From Reticulitermes lucifugus (Eukaryota; Arthropoda; Insecta; Blattodea; Rhinotermitidae), in NCBI GenBank assembly GCA_026260175.1, contig JAKCWW010000408.1:11239-75238 (forward strand): a DNA stretch of 64,000 nucleotides, given 5' to 3'. Each line of letters opens with the position of its first letter. Position 1 is the stretch's first letter. This document shows, piece after piece, positions 21,735-33,801 of the stretch. The translations under genes were made by a program, and so were the position numbers. The notes below the pieces were generated by a model. That model had not been told where the DNA came from. It made no database searches and worked only from the letters and a program-made list of their open reading frames with translations.

Positions 21735-22790
21735 TGGGCGCATCGTAATAATAGGTTTTGGAAGCTGCCTCCGTCAATTTCAAGGCAGAGGACGTTGCGC
21801 CAGACCTCATTCTCTTGAACACACCTCAATACTTTAAAAACGACCGATGTCACAGCTGCCTGAAGTCTTGCCACGCTATTTTCGATTGCCGTGGAAGATA
21901 CAGAGTAAACGTGCCCGTTACGGAGTCTGCCGATGAAAACTTTTATCGAAGTCAGATCCATCGAAAGACCTCTCTAGTTATGCGCCGTTCAAGCACTTCT
22001 GGACATCTTCTCCATAATGCACTGTAGCTGCTGCATGATGATACCACATCTGCCTCACAGCTAGAGGCAGAACTTGCAGTCCCAGTATATCTTACAGAAA
22101 ATAGCAATATCGTTGAGCAGTCAGTCGGTCGGTAGCAGGTAGGGAACGACGGCAAAGACCACGATCATAACAACCCAAACTTTCACCCTGAATCCGGCGT
22201 AATACCCACATTTGCAGATATAATGAGGTTTATCCCGTGCTCAGAGGTGACTTGTGGACATTGACCACATTCTCTCGTGTAAATCACGCTTCGTCTGTCC
22301 ACACAATGTTGTGTAAAGGAGGTTATCCTCCGTTTGTTAATGTCGTAGGCATTCTCGTACATGCAGCCCTAGCGAACGATCGTCTGGGAAAAGATGGGCG
22401 TTGCGCGAGTAGTGGTGTGGCTGTCGTTGGTCGTAAAGACGTAATTCGAAGGTCCTCAGTAGGGATAGTCCCAATTCTCGTGCGATATCACGCTGTGCTC
22501 GTTCCACAGCTGCAATTATGGCATCTTCTTTGGCTGATGTCCGTACAATCCGTGGACGACCAGCATTCTTAACTACCGTAGGTGTTATAATTCTTGTCAC
22601 ATGGAGACGTTGCTTCAGTCGTCGGAATATATTCGCGTCTGGATGACGTCTACCAGGATATCGTAGTGCGCTTTCCCATTCATCAGTACTGGCTTGATTG
22701 TTATTGGCATCGACGTTTAACGGCGTGTCACAGTGTTCATCGTGTAGGCTGCGTAAGCCGTGATCATTCGATCATAACTGAGCCCTGCTG
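21735..22790 (-). pseudogene. Decayed IS630/Tc1/mariner-type transposase with DUF4817-like N-terminus
   Basis: Read on the minus strand from about 22790, the N-terminal part gives ALRYPGRRHPDANIFRRL, then NAGRPRIVRTSAKEDAIIAA, RDIARELGLS and HHYSRNAHLFPDD. This is the helix-turn-helix region of a transposase family common in insect genomes. Across frameshifts and stops the catalytic part shows WTDEA-like sequence near 22290, PYLLP near 22135, a WFQHDGAPAHYGEDV-like block near 22020 and, at 21961-21740, HVYSV, VARLQAAVTSV and CLEIDGG. An intact protein of this family is roughly 350 residues, which matches the span. Many frame breaks mean it is dead. No terminal inverted repeat was identified. 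Confidence 0.8.
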
Positions 22791-22799
22791 TTTAACGTC

Positions 22800-23138
22800 G
22801 CCACAAATGAACGCTAATTGAAAAGCGTACGATGCCGTGTAACTGTTATGTGCACCTCGCAAACTAGACGCCACAGGATATACGTTATATAAAACTTTCG
22901 ACTTATTTTCAGCAAAGAAACACACAACGAAACGCTTGCGCGTCAGTTTTTATTTCGCTCTGTATATTTAATTAACATGTAAATAGAAAGTGCTGCTGCG
23001 TACGCTACTTCACGGAGTTTAAGGGTTGTTGGGTTGTTGTTTCGAGTTAGTGAAACAAAAGAGAGAAATCGGAATTGTAACGCTCCACCCTCCAACACCC
23101 CCCCCCCGCCCACACGGTTTTTCTTCTTTTGTCGAGTT
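22800..23138. other. No recognisable feature
   Basis: Contains a run of about ten C at 23098-23107. No terminal repeat for the neighbouring transposase was recognised. Confidence 0.3.
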
Positions 23139-23219
23139 TGCGGGGAATTTCTTGACTAGCTGACAACCTGTTAGCTTCTCAAGAAGGCCTCTGCTCCATG
23201 GAGTTAGTTAGTTAGTTAT
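23139..23219 (+). mobile_element. LINE-A 3' UTR fragment with (AGTT)n tail
   Basis: gcggggaatttcttgactag through ctccatggagttagttagtt is nearly identical to 4976-5053. Only the last 80 bases of the element are present, ending in an agtt simple repeat, as in a severely 5'-truncated insertion. Confidence 0.8.
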
Positions 23220-24377
23220 TACTCAGTCGAGTTTTACCTAGCGGTTAAAACTTCACAATTTTTGTGGCGTTAAATGACTATATCGCTTTCATAAAATTAA
23301 TCGGCATTGCTGTACAGTAAGTAACAGGCGGAATGCCTCTCCTGTACTGTATTCAGATTTTGCAGCACTGTAAATTGGTCCACTCTTCACTTCCCTCTTG
23401 AAATAGACATGCAATCGAATATCAGTATTCTGGTTCGTTTTAGTACGGCCGGATTCTAGTTAGCTATCTGTACTTTCATAATGACATTAGTCACCTATCA
23501 GAAGCACTTTAAACTCACGACACTTAACACCCCGTTTTGCCATTTACAACACAAAATATGGAAACCAATGCTGTCACTAGACTAATGCTAATTAGTTTAG
23601 ACAGAGTACTAGAAGTCCTTACGTCTGCGCAGCGAAACCTACCCTCTGTCCTAGGTGCCGCTTGCTTTAGCCCCGTAGTAATTACGTGTACAGCCAGACT
23701 TAACTTTAAAAAATTAGGGGGATTTATGTGCATCGTATGAGTCTCTCTATAAACAAATTATTTCCCTATACAGCATTCCCCAATTCGTCTGTTTAATAGA
23801 AACGCATTGTATTCTATGTGAGGCTCGATCTGATCTTTATATTTTATGTAATGTGTTTCAGTCTTCAAAGGGTACAAGGCAGTCAATTCATTGGTAAAGT
23901 GTGCTTTGGGAATAGAGGTCTTCCAGAATGAAACGCTGTGTCTCTGGCTTGTGGTTTCCGACTTTTCGAAAGGACGTTAATTTCTTCATGTTCAGGGGTC
24001 AAGGCCCTCGACCATACTGTCGGGAAGACCTCAAAACTCGCAAGGTTTTCTCTCAGAGAACTCCCTGATTATTCGGTTTTCTCTGCCATGGCCAGGAGGA
24101 GGGAAGAGTATGGTTTCGTCTCCCGCCCCTAAGAAGACAAGCTTCAGCCGGAGCTCCTGTCAAAAGATGTCGGTATAGTCGTTTTATTTTGTTCCTTTTC
24201 GTTGCCATTTATGTCGCGTCCTTTCAAAAGAGACAAATACAAGGAAATTCATACAACCTCTGAACATTCAAGCATCCACAAATTCTTTCTCGAAATGACC
24301 ACACACATACCGACACGCAATGCGTTAAAGACACACCTAACCTTTCGTCACTGCATGCTGCTCCAAGGAATTACTGA
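23220..24377. other. No recognisable feature
   Basis: AT-rich. The paired opposite-strand ORFs at 23.52-23.74 kb are mutual shadows without motifs. Confidence 0.3.
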
Positions 24378-24500
24378 ACAGGTTGATCTAGGCACTACAT
24401 TATAGGCATGGGTTCGGGAGATGTCTGGTTCGAATCTCCGCCATACTACTGAATATGCCGACCGCCATGTGAATGTAAGGATCAATGGGTAGGCGGGGCA
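24378..24500 (+). mobile_element. Possible tRNA-headed SINE fragment
   Basis: A good B box (tctggttcgaatctccgcc) lies about 50 bases after ctaggcactacattatagg, a weak A-box position. The downstream text tgccgaccgccatgtgaatg has no match in S1-S3. It may be a separate SINE type or an old tRNA pseudogene. Confidence 0.35.
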
Positions 24501-24782
24501 AAGGACAGCGTATTTCGATCGAGAGACATCAAAGGAAAATTTCATGTGAATAGATTCTGTTATTGTTTTTATATGACGTAATTACCCTGATGGGTGTGTG
24601 GATTATGCAGGAAATTAATGACTTCATAAATGAATCTACGTTGCCTAAGGATGTCGTTCTAACTGTTGAGATTTGGCTTTGCAAGATTGTCATGTACATT
24701 AAACTGGAAAGGGCTTATGAGGAAACGGTCTTGTCTTGTATAAAGAAATGTAACAGGCTGAGAAAAGCATAAAAGCTCTCAC

Positions 24783-25085
24783 CCAGCCTGGAGCACGCGG
24801 TGGCTCTGTTGGTTGAGGCACTGCTACAAGCCGGAAGGGTCGCGGATTCGATTGGAATTTTTTATTGACTTAACCCTTCCGGCCGCACTATGGCCCTGGG
24901 GTCGACACACCTCTAACAGAAACGAGTACCAGGACTAGTTCCTGGGGGGTTTAAGGCGGCCGGTGCGTAGGGCTGACAACCTTACCACCCCCATGTGCCG
25001 ATTGTCTGGAAATCTGGGAGCCTCAACCTTCTGGAACACTAGGAGCCTGTCCAGGCCTGTACAGGGATAGCTTTACCTTTACCTA
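24783..25085 (+). mobile_element. tRNA-derived SINE with S1-like body
   Basis: The head gcacgcggtggctctgttgg ... gggtcgcggattcgattgga gives A- and B-box-like motifs that differ from the S1 head. The body (tggccctggggtcgacacac, gtttaaggcggccggtgcgt, acccccatgtgccgattgtc) and the tail (tgtacagggatagctttacc) follow the S1 order. This looks like a related family that shares its body and 3' end with S1 but has another tRNA head. Confidence 0.6.
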
Positions 25086-25339
25086 TCATTCAGCCTATTC
25101 GGTGTCCCGAACGGACTTCGAAGTGGTCGTCTCCCTAATACAAGTCAATGCTCGCCGTTTGAGCTATCTAGCTCGCAAATACGAATATAAGTGTATTCAA
25201 GTAATTGGCTATTGCTCTGGACAGGTCCCTCCTCTCTCTTCCAGTACATTTTGTGCAAAGAGATGAACCTCATACAAGGCAAAACAATGAAACCGTACAA
25301 GTTTATTTCATATAAATCTGTTGGACAGTTATAGATCAT

Positions 25340-25520
25340 TTAAACGTTAACTCCATGGAGCAGAAGCCTCGTTACGAAGCAAAGATATTTTCCTCTAGCC
25401 AAGAATTATCCCGCAATTTATTGAACCAAAATGTTCATTGCCGTGTACAAAAACGCCCGCCATTTGTCTCCATCCTGAGCCAGATTAATCCCGTTTAAGC
25501 CTCTCATGTTATATAAACGT
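25340..25520 (-). pseudogene. LINE-A 3' end
   Basis: The minus strand reads RGLNGINLAQDGDKWRAFLY then TAMNILVQ and stop, the C-terminal motif of LINE-A, with one clean frame over about 29 codons. The following 3' UTR is recognisable on the plus strand as aactccatggagcagaagcc at about 25349. Confidence 0.7.
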
Positions 25521-25524
25521 AAAG

Positions 25525-26130
25525 GTCAACTTTATTGCTGTGTATTTGCACAGACTTTCAAGTCTAGACCGCCTTACTTCCGAACAAACATAAAATATAG
25601 TTTTAAACTCTTGACCTCAGGTTGAAGTCATACTTCATCTGACCCACCCTCGACGTCAACCACTTGTGCTTGTGAGTATGAAAGATAATACAACATATGG
25701 TTATCCTGTCTGAGCCAAATATACGGCCTTGACTCCTCCCAACGAAAATTTCCAGTAACTGAACATTGGAACCCAAGTTTCAGTTCCAAGTTAACCACTA
25801 ACTGAGTTTAGCGCTGGAGTCCTCAGCGACCTGTTTAGCAGTTATTTATAATTATTTGTACTGACTGAGCATTATACCGTCTGTATTAATGACTGGTAAA
25901 TAAATTAAATTATATTGCCAGCCACTTATTATATGATTGCGTTCTGTATGTACCTTCTAATTAGCTGGTCATCTTAAGGGCTTGTTTTATTGAGAAATAA
26001 GGCAGCTGAAAGGCTGGGTCTAAGTTTTAATTTATTATATGTGCATATTTTCCTTATCCTGAGGCCGAGGAGTGGCAGCAGAGAGATGCACACAAATATA
26101 TGGTTTCTGTGGTATGATGTTGTGTATATT
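25525..26130. other. No recognisable feature
   Basis: AT-rich, nothing shared with other parts of the window. Confidence 0.3.
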
Positions 26131-26131
26131 G

Positions 26132-26230
26132 GTACATAGTTAGCGAAGATTCGGGGGCACTTGCTACCTCCATCTTCAGTGTACTCCAATAAACGTAACA
26201 ATCTACACGGCGTCATATGCCAAAAGACTT
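26132..26230 (-). mobile_element. Family-2 fragment with hammerhead-like motif
   Basis: On the minus strand GTACA precedes a perfect CTGAAGA core (26173-26179), then T, GGAGG facing CCCCC, GAA, a TTCG-containing minimal stem III and, four bases on, TGTAC that can pair with GTACA. A15.1 is changed (GAAT instead of GAAA). The adjoining text to 26230 (cacggcgtcatatgccaaaa) is the family-2 terminus. Only one arm is present. Confidence 0.5.
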
Positions 26231-26234
26231 GATT

Positions 26235-28870
26235 CATCAAATCGACTCTAATATGAATTGCTGTATATCATATCAAACTTATCTCTACTGATTTCTTATA
26301 TTATTTTTTCTACAAATAGCGCCGTGTCATTATTGTAACACAGCCGCTAGAGCAAGCCCTTTCAACCCGTAGCTGTTGGGCAACACGTTGCCCGCGACAC
26401 AGTGTTACGTTGCCCGCGGGGACACATGAAATGAAAAAAAAAAGTATTTTAACCCTTTCCCTGACAAAGCCGATATAGAACGCTGAAGCAATTGTGACAA
26501 ATTTTGAGCTGTTTCTTTCTGGTGACATACGTTACATAACTAACTAGTTTTGTAAAAATGTGCTAAAAATAGCAACACCCTAGCCTAGGTTATGAATTAT
26601 ATTTTTTACACAAATTGTTCTTATTATTATCAGTATATATCTGATTATATGATGCGTAGAAAAATACACATAAATTTGTACATGTAATATTTTTTAGTAC
26701 GTATTCATTCTTTATTCTGTGTTTTGAATTGACTGCTGCCCCCAAGCAGACCAAATATTGCCGAATTTGCCGGCCTGCCTTACAAATGTTCAGAGCGGCC
26801 GGTATCAAAACTTGACAGTAGGTGAGTAGGTTTGGCCTGCCTATCTTTCTGAAGAAACATAAATAGGCTTACGATATCATTACAGTGTTCATGTGCGTGG
26901 GCCCTTTCAAAACTTCTAAAGTTTTGTGGATTTTTACAAAATTGACATGAGTGCTGTGCAATTCGCATACATGCCAGTACAGTAATTTTTAATTTCCCTC
27001 CTTCAGTAACAAGAGCATAACGGACCTGCGAACTTGTGAGAGGGAGGGACATTTAAATTAGGGTTCTGAATCACGAATAGTAACATATCATTGAAAGATA
27101 TGCTAACTTTTTTAGAATATAATGCTGCAGAAATGTTGACGTTTGAAATTTCTTTTGGTTTCTGTTTCCTGTCTGTAAGCAATGAACCACATGACATTTG
27201 GTAAGGAGGTAGATGATAAACGTAACTACATACCATGTATTAAATATTTTGTTTAGTGTAAGAGTTGGGGAATTTATTATCTTGCCCTAAGAGACCATTA
27301 ACAGCGTTCTTATACGTTCCACCTCAGAATTCCGTACATTCACCATGTTCGTATTATTGAGGATAAGGAATTAGGCGCTACATAGATGAAATGGCTTTCA
27401 GGAGCATCATTTCCATAATAGATTTTATTGAAAATCCACCAAATTATCGAAAAAATATTTAAAAAGAAAGCCACAGGATGGTAGTGATAACGTAAGCTTG
27501 ACTCTTCATGTAGATTGTTAGCTGACAGACATATTAATGAAAGGTTGTGTGCCTCACTTAGGCAGAAAGCATAGTTGTGTAAACCTGGAATAATGCCGGC
27601 CTAAGGGGATATCAAGTCACGTGTCTGGGTTCGCCATACTGTTGCGTGTTCAGATCGAAATTTGGAATCAAAAGTTATAAAACAATTGTATAAATACGGA
27701 TTGAAACGACATGTCACACAGCAAACATTAAAATCCACAAATGCAGTTGTGGAGGGGAACGGGGTTAACATGCTATATGGACAACCCGCAAGTGTTTTCT
27801 GGGGGAAAATATATTGTCGTGATTGGTTGAAATAGGAAATGGTCATGGCGTCGAAAGGGAACAAAGGAATTTTAGTCACGCAAGATAGTGGTGCGTGTCT
27901 TATACATAACTAGAACCTTTTTTTAAAATAAGTACATTGAGGTAAACTAAAATATTCTAATGGCTGCCTTTCCCCTAAAATGTAACTCTTACACGTTATA
28001 CGTACAATACAGCAATGGCTTCTTTTTGTATAATATATCCCTTAATACTGTAATCAGACTCAGTTAAGATGTTATCTTTATGAGAGTGTTTTAATTAAGG
28101 ATCGTTCGAAAGCCTGCAGGCTCAAGTAATTAAATGCTTAATCATAAGAAATAGTAATGTGTTTGGAAATTTTCACTAGGCGGCGCCATATTAGAAGCCA
28201 TTGTTATGCAGAAATAACGACGCCGACATGTTAATTTTTCATACTCGTATTTTTAATACATATTCTCTTAACACCTCCCGATTTACCGCTGGATTAGTAT
28301 TAACAGGCCTATACAACAGGAGCAGCTTCGTGGTTTAAACAAGAAACGTAGCAGAACTACACTTTGTTAAAGTGGGTGATACCTAGAATGTTAGGGTGGA
28401 ATATTTACATAGGCATTGTTCTTAAATGTGAATCTCAACGCTCTTTCTATGGAAATATGCTTAGACCGGAATGTGCTATTTTAATGATAAAAATGGCGAT
28501 TTTGTTCGATCTTGCAACGTAACACAGATCAGAGTTAGGAGAGAAGACGAAGAGGTACGAAATGGATAAATGAAAGGAAAGAAAGGTGTGAAATCAATTA
28601 TACTTCCTTAAATTGTAACTGTATTCTTACACTCATTAGTATGGTATTTTGGCGGAGAAACATTTGTGGAAAATGGCCACGTGGGTGACCGAAAAGTTAA
28701 GGTGGGTATAATAGTAGGCAAGGTATAGAAACAGGGTTTTAGGACGTGAGGTGGATGAAACTGAGTCAGGATCGTGTCCGACAACTGGCTTTGTAGTAGT
28801 TAAATGTGTTAAAATATTCGTGCTTCAGATTTAGTTCAATTTTGTCAAAAATATGCTGAAGTAATAGTAG
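26235..28870. other. No recognisable feature over 2.6 kb
   Basis: AT-rich sequence. Scattered minus-strand ORFs of 70-92 codons have no motif. A ttaaccctttccctg string at about 26449 resembles a piggyBac end but has no partner. It could be intronic or intergenic host DNA. Confidence 0.35.
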
Positions 28871-29244
28871 TTCATTAATCCACCTGTGGGCCGGGACAGT
28901 GTAGTTGATATAGCGACTCGCAACGAGATGGAAGGTCCGAGGATCGAATCCCGATGGAGGCGAGATTTTCCACATCCGTCCAGACCGGCCCTGGAGCCCC
29001 CTCTGCCTCCTATACAATGGGTACCGCCTCCCTTTCTCGGGGTTAAAGCGACCGGGGCGTGGAGTTCGCAACCAACCCCATTTAGCGCCGAGGTTAAAGA
29101 AAGAATAGAGCTATACCTCTACCCCACCCCGTCTGGTTCTTCTTTGCCTGTTCTAGGGCGAAATTTACCTTTACATCTATTTTACCTTGTCAGTACTATT
29201 TTACCAAGCTCTAAGCAGGTTATAGGGTGGAACTTCATTAATCC
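28871..29244 (+). mobile_element. SINE S1 with 11-bp TSD
   Basis: Head gggccgggacagtgtagttg with a good B box (gaggatcgaatcccg), then gcgagattttccacatccgt, ccagaccggccct, tacaatgggtacc, ttaaagcgaccggggcgtgg and tagcgccgaggttaaagaaa. The duplication ttcattaatcc lies at 28871-28881 and 29234-29244, so the unit is 28882-29233. That is about 55 bp longer at the 3' end than the 1.7-kb copy. The ORFs on both strands across it are not genes. Confidence 0.85.
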
Positions 29245-31135
29245 GTCTATTGGAAATCAGTTGTATTGCTAGCCTTTAGAGATCAACGTGTATATTTCCA
29301 GAAAAGTGACAGTAGGTTTTAAAATTGTTAAGAAAATTTCGTTGAAGCGGTCCGTAGGAAATTGATCTCTCTGTGTAATCTGGTAACAAAATCGATATTT
29401 GTTTGAGAAGCATGCGTATTATAGACACAATTTCATGCGTGTAATATTTATGGCATTTTATGTAGCAGTACAAGATATGTTCAATCAAACCGTTTACTTT
29501 CATGCTGGATGATTCAGGTACAAATATATTTGTTTTGTTTTCCGCCTTATGCTTCTTATAACAAAGTGACAATTGAGAACATAAAATGCTACAAGTCTTC
29601 TTGTTTTCAGGCCGTGTCTACTGGTAAACAGTTGCTGACTTTTCAGAGTAGGGTGTGCCTTAATTTTCATCAACACCGCTGTTAAAATTTCATATTTTAT
29701 ATTAGTCTGCTCCCAAAGTAATACTTTATAGAAGGAAAACACCCGTTTTTCTTCTATTTATTTTCATACTCAGAGTTTAAAAAGGCTTCAAAACCCTTAT
29801 AACCTAAAGGCATCTAGAGTGTATCTTGTATCATGAACCAGTACAGGCCTGATTTTACGAATACCAGTGTTTAGAATATTAGATTCAGGCGATAACTTTC
29901 CGTATGAAGTCCACATGTATCAGATATTATTATAGTGCTTTGAGCAGAAAATAAAACATAAGAAAGGACTCGGCCTGTTCGTTTTATGCCTATTTCATGC
30001 ACTCGCTTAATGCAGTGGCTTATAGGCGTAATAAAATTATAGACCCTTGCAATATTTCGATAAAACTCATTAATATTTGGGAAGATCACAAAATCCATGA
30101 TTTAACTGTGTCCAGTCTGTTCGTCCACAAATGTAATATATTCTATTATATTTGAAATGTAAATGTGAAACGTGTTAAAATTAATTTGAATCTGAGATTT
30201 GTAAAATTTAAGCCTGAAAGTGTAAGATACCGTTTAGAGGAAAGTAACAATTATCTCTTTGTATTTGTTTTTGTGCTCAGCATTCATTAATTAAGTCTGT
30301 TGGGAATTTCTAAGGCACGAAACTTCCTTAGAAGCGAATATTTGTGAGACCCATCCAGTCTCATATTCTGCTACTCCTGTATTAATTTCAACATTTGGTT
30401 ATTTATATATATATCATAATATTTTTCTTGGACCAGTTTATAATCAAGAGGTTGGTATCTGACCAATCCTTTCCAAATGTGCATCTTTTCTTCTTACATT
30501 TTCTTTTATCCGTGATTAAACTCCAGCATTTTTAGCTATCCATATAACAAAGTCAGTACCATTTACCCCTCCAGACTCGACGAGTCCCTTACGGGTGAAA
30601 GAATGAACATCTTGAAGTCGGCTGAGGATTAACGCCATCTGCCAAACACTGATAGTAATCTACGTTCTCTGTTAGAAGTCAATTTTTAGTTTTATGGTTG
30701 TCGTCGTCGTCGTCGCTTCACTCCTCCTCTGTTAATTCTGCATTCTTTTGTTGCAGTTGTGGTATGTACAACAACCGGCATATCGTATGTTCTTTCTCGC
30801 ATATATTTTGATTTCCTTCTAAAATTAATATCTAAAAACTTAATTGTCAGATAATAAGCCCTCACATCTCTCCCGCCTGATTCACGCACCTTTCAACTTG
30901 ATATTGGGTAAGTTACATTGTGTAACATTGACTAAAGGAAATATTTGCACGGTGACTGTTATGGGCACTGCTGCAAAAAGCAAGGTACATAATACATACG
31001 ATGCTTAGGTAAAGTCTATTATATGCCTAAGTAGAATAATTGTTAATAATACATCTAAAACATAGAGAGGGCACTGCCACCGTGAAGGCCCTGTGTTAAG
31101 CGAAAGGCAGGCACAAGAAACTTGTGTGAGGGAAC
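29245..31135. other. No recognisable feature; short (GTC)n at about 30699-30716
   Basis: AT-rich. A run of gtcgtcgtcgtcgtcg makes an arginine-rich minus-strand ORF that is not credible. Nothing else recurs. Confidence 0.35.
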
Positions 31136-31283
31136 TGAACGTATTATTATTATTATTTATCCCCTTTATGCAGGGTATTTACAAATACATACCTGAAACA
31201 AACCATATTTCTAGGGCATATGGTGTTGCATCTGTTCTATCGTTACCATTTATGCTATACGTAATGCTGTTTCCCACGCACTT

Positions 31284-31490
31284 TTACGTTAGTACTTTCA
31301 GAAGCATGTGTGTAGTGCCTAAGATGGCTGTTTTGTGTAGTTCCTTGATGTCGTGCTTTCCTGGTATGTTGTTAAGTTATTTTCTGAATGATTTTGAGAT
31401 GGTTCCAATTGCCGCTAGTATTACTGGTTTCACTTTTGTTTTTATATTCCACATGTGCTGTATTTCCATTGTAAGGTCTTTATATTTAGG
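31284..31490 (-). pseudogene. LINE-D reverse transcriptase C-terminus
   Basis: The minus strand reads YKDLTMEIQHMWNIK, then PVILAAIGTISKSFRK, an in-frame TAA, then LNNIPGKHDIKELHKTAILG and a stop at 31284-31286. The series WxxK...P(V)...G..G..S..F...L...QKTAILGT.H.LRKVL is the conserved C-terminal end of another non-LTR retrotransposon group. A microsatellite interrupts the upstream side. The 161-codon plus-strand ORF at 31093-31578 is the antisense shadow of this fragment; its apparent membrane segments come from that. Confidence 0.75.
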
Positions 31491-31565
31491 ATATTATATT
31501 ACTATTATTATTGTTATTATTATTAGTGGTGGTGGTGATGGTGATGGAGGTGGTTGTTGTAGTGT
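31491..31565. repeat. (ATT)n and (GGT)n simple repeats
   Basis: attattattgttattattat passes into ggtggtggtgatggtgatgg. A related att run lies at 31139-31160. Together they bracket the LINE-D fragment. Confidence 0.8.
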
Positions 31566-32099
31566 TTGTGTATCATAGTGTATAGTAAGCTACACTTTCA
31601 GAAATATTTTGTGCGACCTGCTGCCTTTCTGTCAAAGATGTTAGTAGCTTGTACCGGTCTTAGTCCCAGCTGATTCGAACTGAAAATGAACAGACGCAAG
31701 AACAAAAATGCCTGCATATAATATTAAAACACTAGACAGCGTAACGCTTGCATTAGAATTACGTCAACTTTTGTTATGTGACGCTTATTTGTGGTAAAGA
31801 AGAGCTTTAAACTGAAACGATTTTAATTGAATTTGTATGTACTACTATGGCAGCAGCGATGATCAGTCAGATAAATTTGTCTACCCTGTGCTACTCCTTA
31901 TTCAGACTATCTCAAGTGTTGGTTTAATTTTAAACGGTTAGTAAAGAGAGGCGGATGACTTCCGTTAGCTCTTCTTGCTTTCAGATAAGAGTACTAGATA
32001 ATGCTAAATCTAGTTCCAATACGTTGTGTAAACCTTTACTCAACATCTCTGTTTGTAACTATCGTTGTTTTGTAATTGTTTCAAAGTTGTAACACAACT

Positions 32100-32410
32100 G
32101 ATATATATATATATATATATGTAGCAACTGTATTCACGTACATATTCACACTCTTTTATTTCCAACTACTACACAATGTTTACTTTTTGCGCTCCTACAT
32201 GTTTCGGCAATCTGTTGTAGGCTATGTTTTTATAATAATAATAATATAGCTTCCTGATTATGGCTACAACAGATAGGCGAAACATAAAGTAGCGTAAAAA
32301 CTAAACATTGTATAGTAGTTGGACATAAAAGTGTGTAAGACAACACGGAATATGTATAATAAATGTGTATATACATATATGTATAAGTATATATATGTAT
32401 ATACAGTTGC
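32100..32410. mobile_element. Family-1 palindromic element next to an (AT)n tract
   Basis: After a run of at repeats (about 32100-32120), arms about 32121-32222 and 32251-32410 are inverted copies. The pairs are agcaactgtat / atacagttgct, tccaactactacacaatgtt / aacattgtatagtagttgga, and cctacatgtttcggc / gcgaaacataaagtagcg. The right arm holds cctgattatggctacaacag ... gcgaaacata, a hammerhead-like order with a CTGATTA core (G8 lost). The AT-rich right arm contains several tata-rich inserts. Confidence 0.65.
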
Positions 32411-33214
32411 TTTTCGCAATTCTTTACATTGCACGAGAAGTGAAAAAAAACTCTGACGCCAAGTGCATGTCCTAACTGGCATATGAATATAAGAGTATAC
32501 ACTTATATATTATGCATGCGTTATATGTTTTATCCAAAATGTTCTTTCGAAAGAATAACAGAAAGTAAAAGACACAAAGAAAGAAAGTAAAATGAATAAA
32601 CAAAGAAACAAAGAAAACACGTTAGATAGTGTGACATGTTTTTCGTCAAAGTAGAATTTTAGGTGGGTGTGTGTGTCTTGGAAATTTGGAACGTCATTCG
32701 GTGCACATATGTTTTAAAATAATGCGCACGTACATGGTGCATCCGTACTGTAAATTTATTTTATAATCCCGTGTGATATCTCGTAAGTTACACAATTATA
32801 TATCTGAACGTATATTCATTTTTATTGAAAATACAGGTATGCATCAAAGCAAATATTATATCTCTACATTATACGTTTTGTATTTTTTATTCATAAAACG
32901 AATGCTACAGTCTTGCCCTATCAATCAAATTTCTTTCTCTTTGGCACAAATAAAAGCTAAATCATTATTCTTAGTTCTGTGTGAATGGGAATATCTCTAT
33001 CTAGATATCGTATCGAGAAAGGACTTGTGTATATATCATTCTCAATCATTTCTGCATGATATAATTTCTACAGAAGCATTTTTTTTTATTTTCGAATAAA
33101 TAGTTTTGTAACTCCGTGATATAATACAGCTCAATTTTTTCATCGAGGCCACTCAGATTTTGCTCCACCACAACAATTTGTTGATTTCAGTCTACTAAAC
33201 TTACTTCTTAAAGG
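32411..33214. other. No recognisable feature
   Basis: AT-rich. The 108-codon ORF at 32773-33099 has no motif. Confidence 0.3.
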
Positions 33215-33728
33215 GATGTGTGGATCAGTTGGTGACACCTGCGTGTACAAGAGATATGTGGACCAGTTGGTGACACCTGCGTGTACAAGAGATATGTGGA
33301 CCAGTTGGTGATACCTGCGTGTACAAGAGATGTGTGGATCAGTTGGTGACACCTGCGTGTACAAGAGATGTGTGGANNNNNNNNNNNNNNNNNNNNNNNN
33401 NNNNNNNNNNNNNNNNNNNNNNNNNNNNNNNNNNNNNNNNNNNNNNNNNNNNNNNNNNNNNNNNNNNNNNNNNNNNNNNNNNNNNNNNNNNNNNNNNNNN
33501 NNNNNNNNNNNNNNNNNNNNNNNNNNNNNNNNNNNNNNNNNNNNNNNNNNNNNNNNNNNNNNNNNNNNNNNNNNNNNNNNNNNNNNNNNNNNNNNNNNNN
33601 NNNCGTGTACAAGAGATGTGTGGATCAGTTGGTGACACCTGCGTGTACAAGAGATGTGTGGATCAGTTGGTGACACCTGCGTGTACAGGAGATGTGTGGA
33701 TCGGTTGGTGACATCTGCGTGTACAAGA
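33215..33728. repeat. 38-bp tandem array with an assembly gap
   Basis: Units of 38 bp (gatgtgtggatcagttggtg acacctgcgtgtacaaga) start at 33215, 33253, 33291, 33329 and 33367, and after the gap at 33615, 33653 and 33691. The 227 N at 33377-33603 interrupt it. The distance across the gap (248) is not a multiple of 38, so the gap length is an estimate and the copy number is unknown. All long ORFs here, on both strands and in several frames, are translations of the array. Confidence 0.95.
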
Positions 33729-33801
33729 GAAGTCGTGTATAGAAAACTTGGCTTAGTAGTCTAAACATGAGCATTAAAACATAACATGATAAGTGCGGCA
33801 T

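Noticed and set aside
31093-31578. 161-codon ORF resembling a multi-pass membrane protein
   Set aside because: The opposite strand encodes recognisable LINE C-terminal motifs over the same bases, so the ORF is an antisense shadow.
33140-33711. Several ORFs of 100-178 codons on both strands
   Set aside because: They are translations of the 38-bp tandem array through a run of N.
33215-33728. CRISPR-like array
   Set aside because: The units are contiguous with no unique spacers, and the sequence is eukaryotic.
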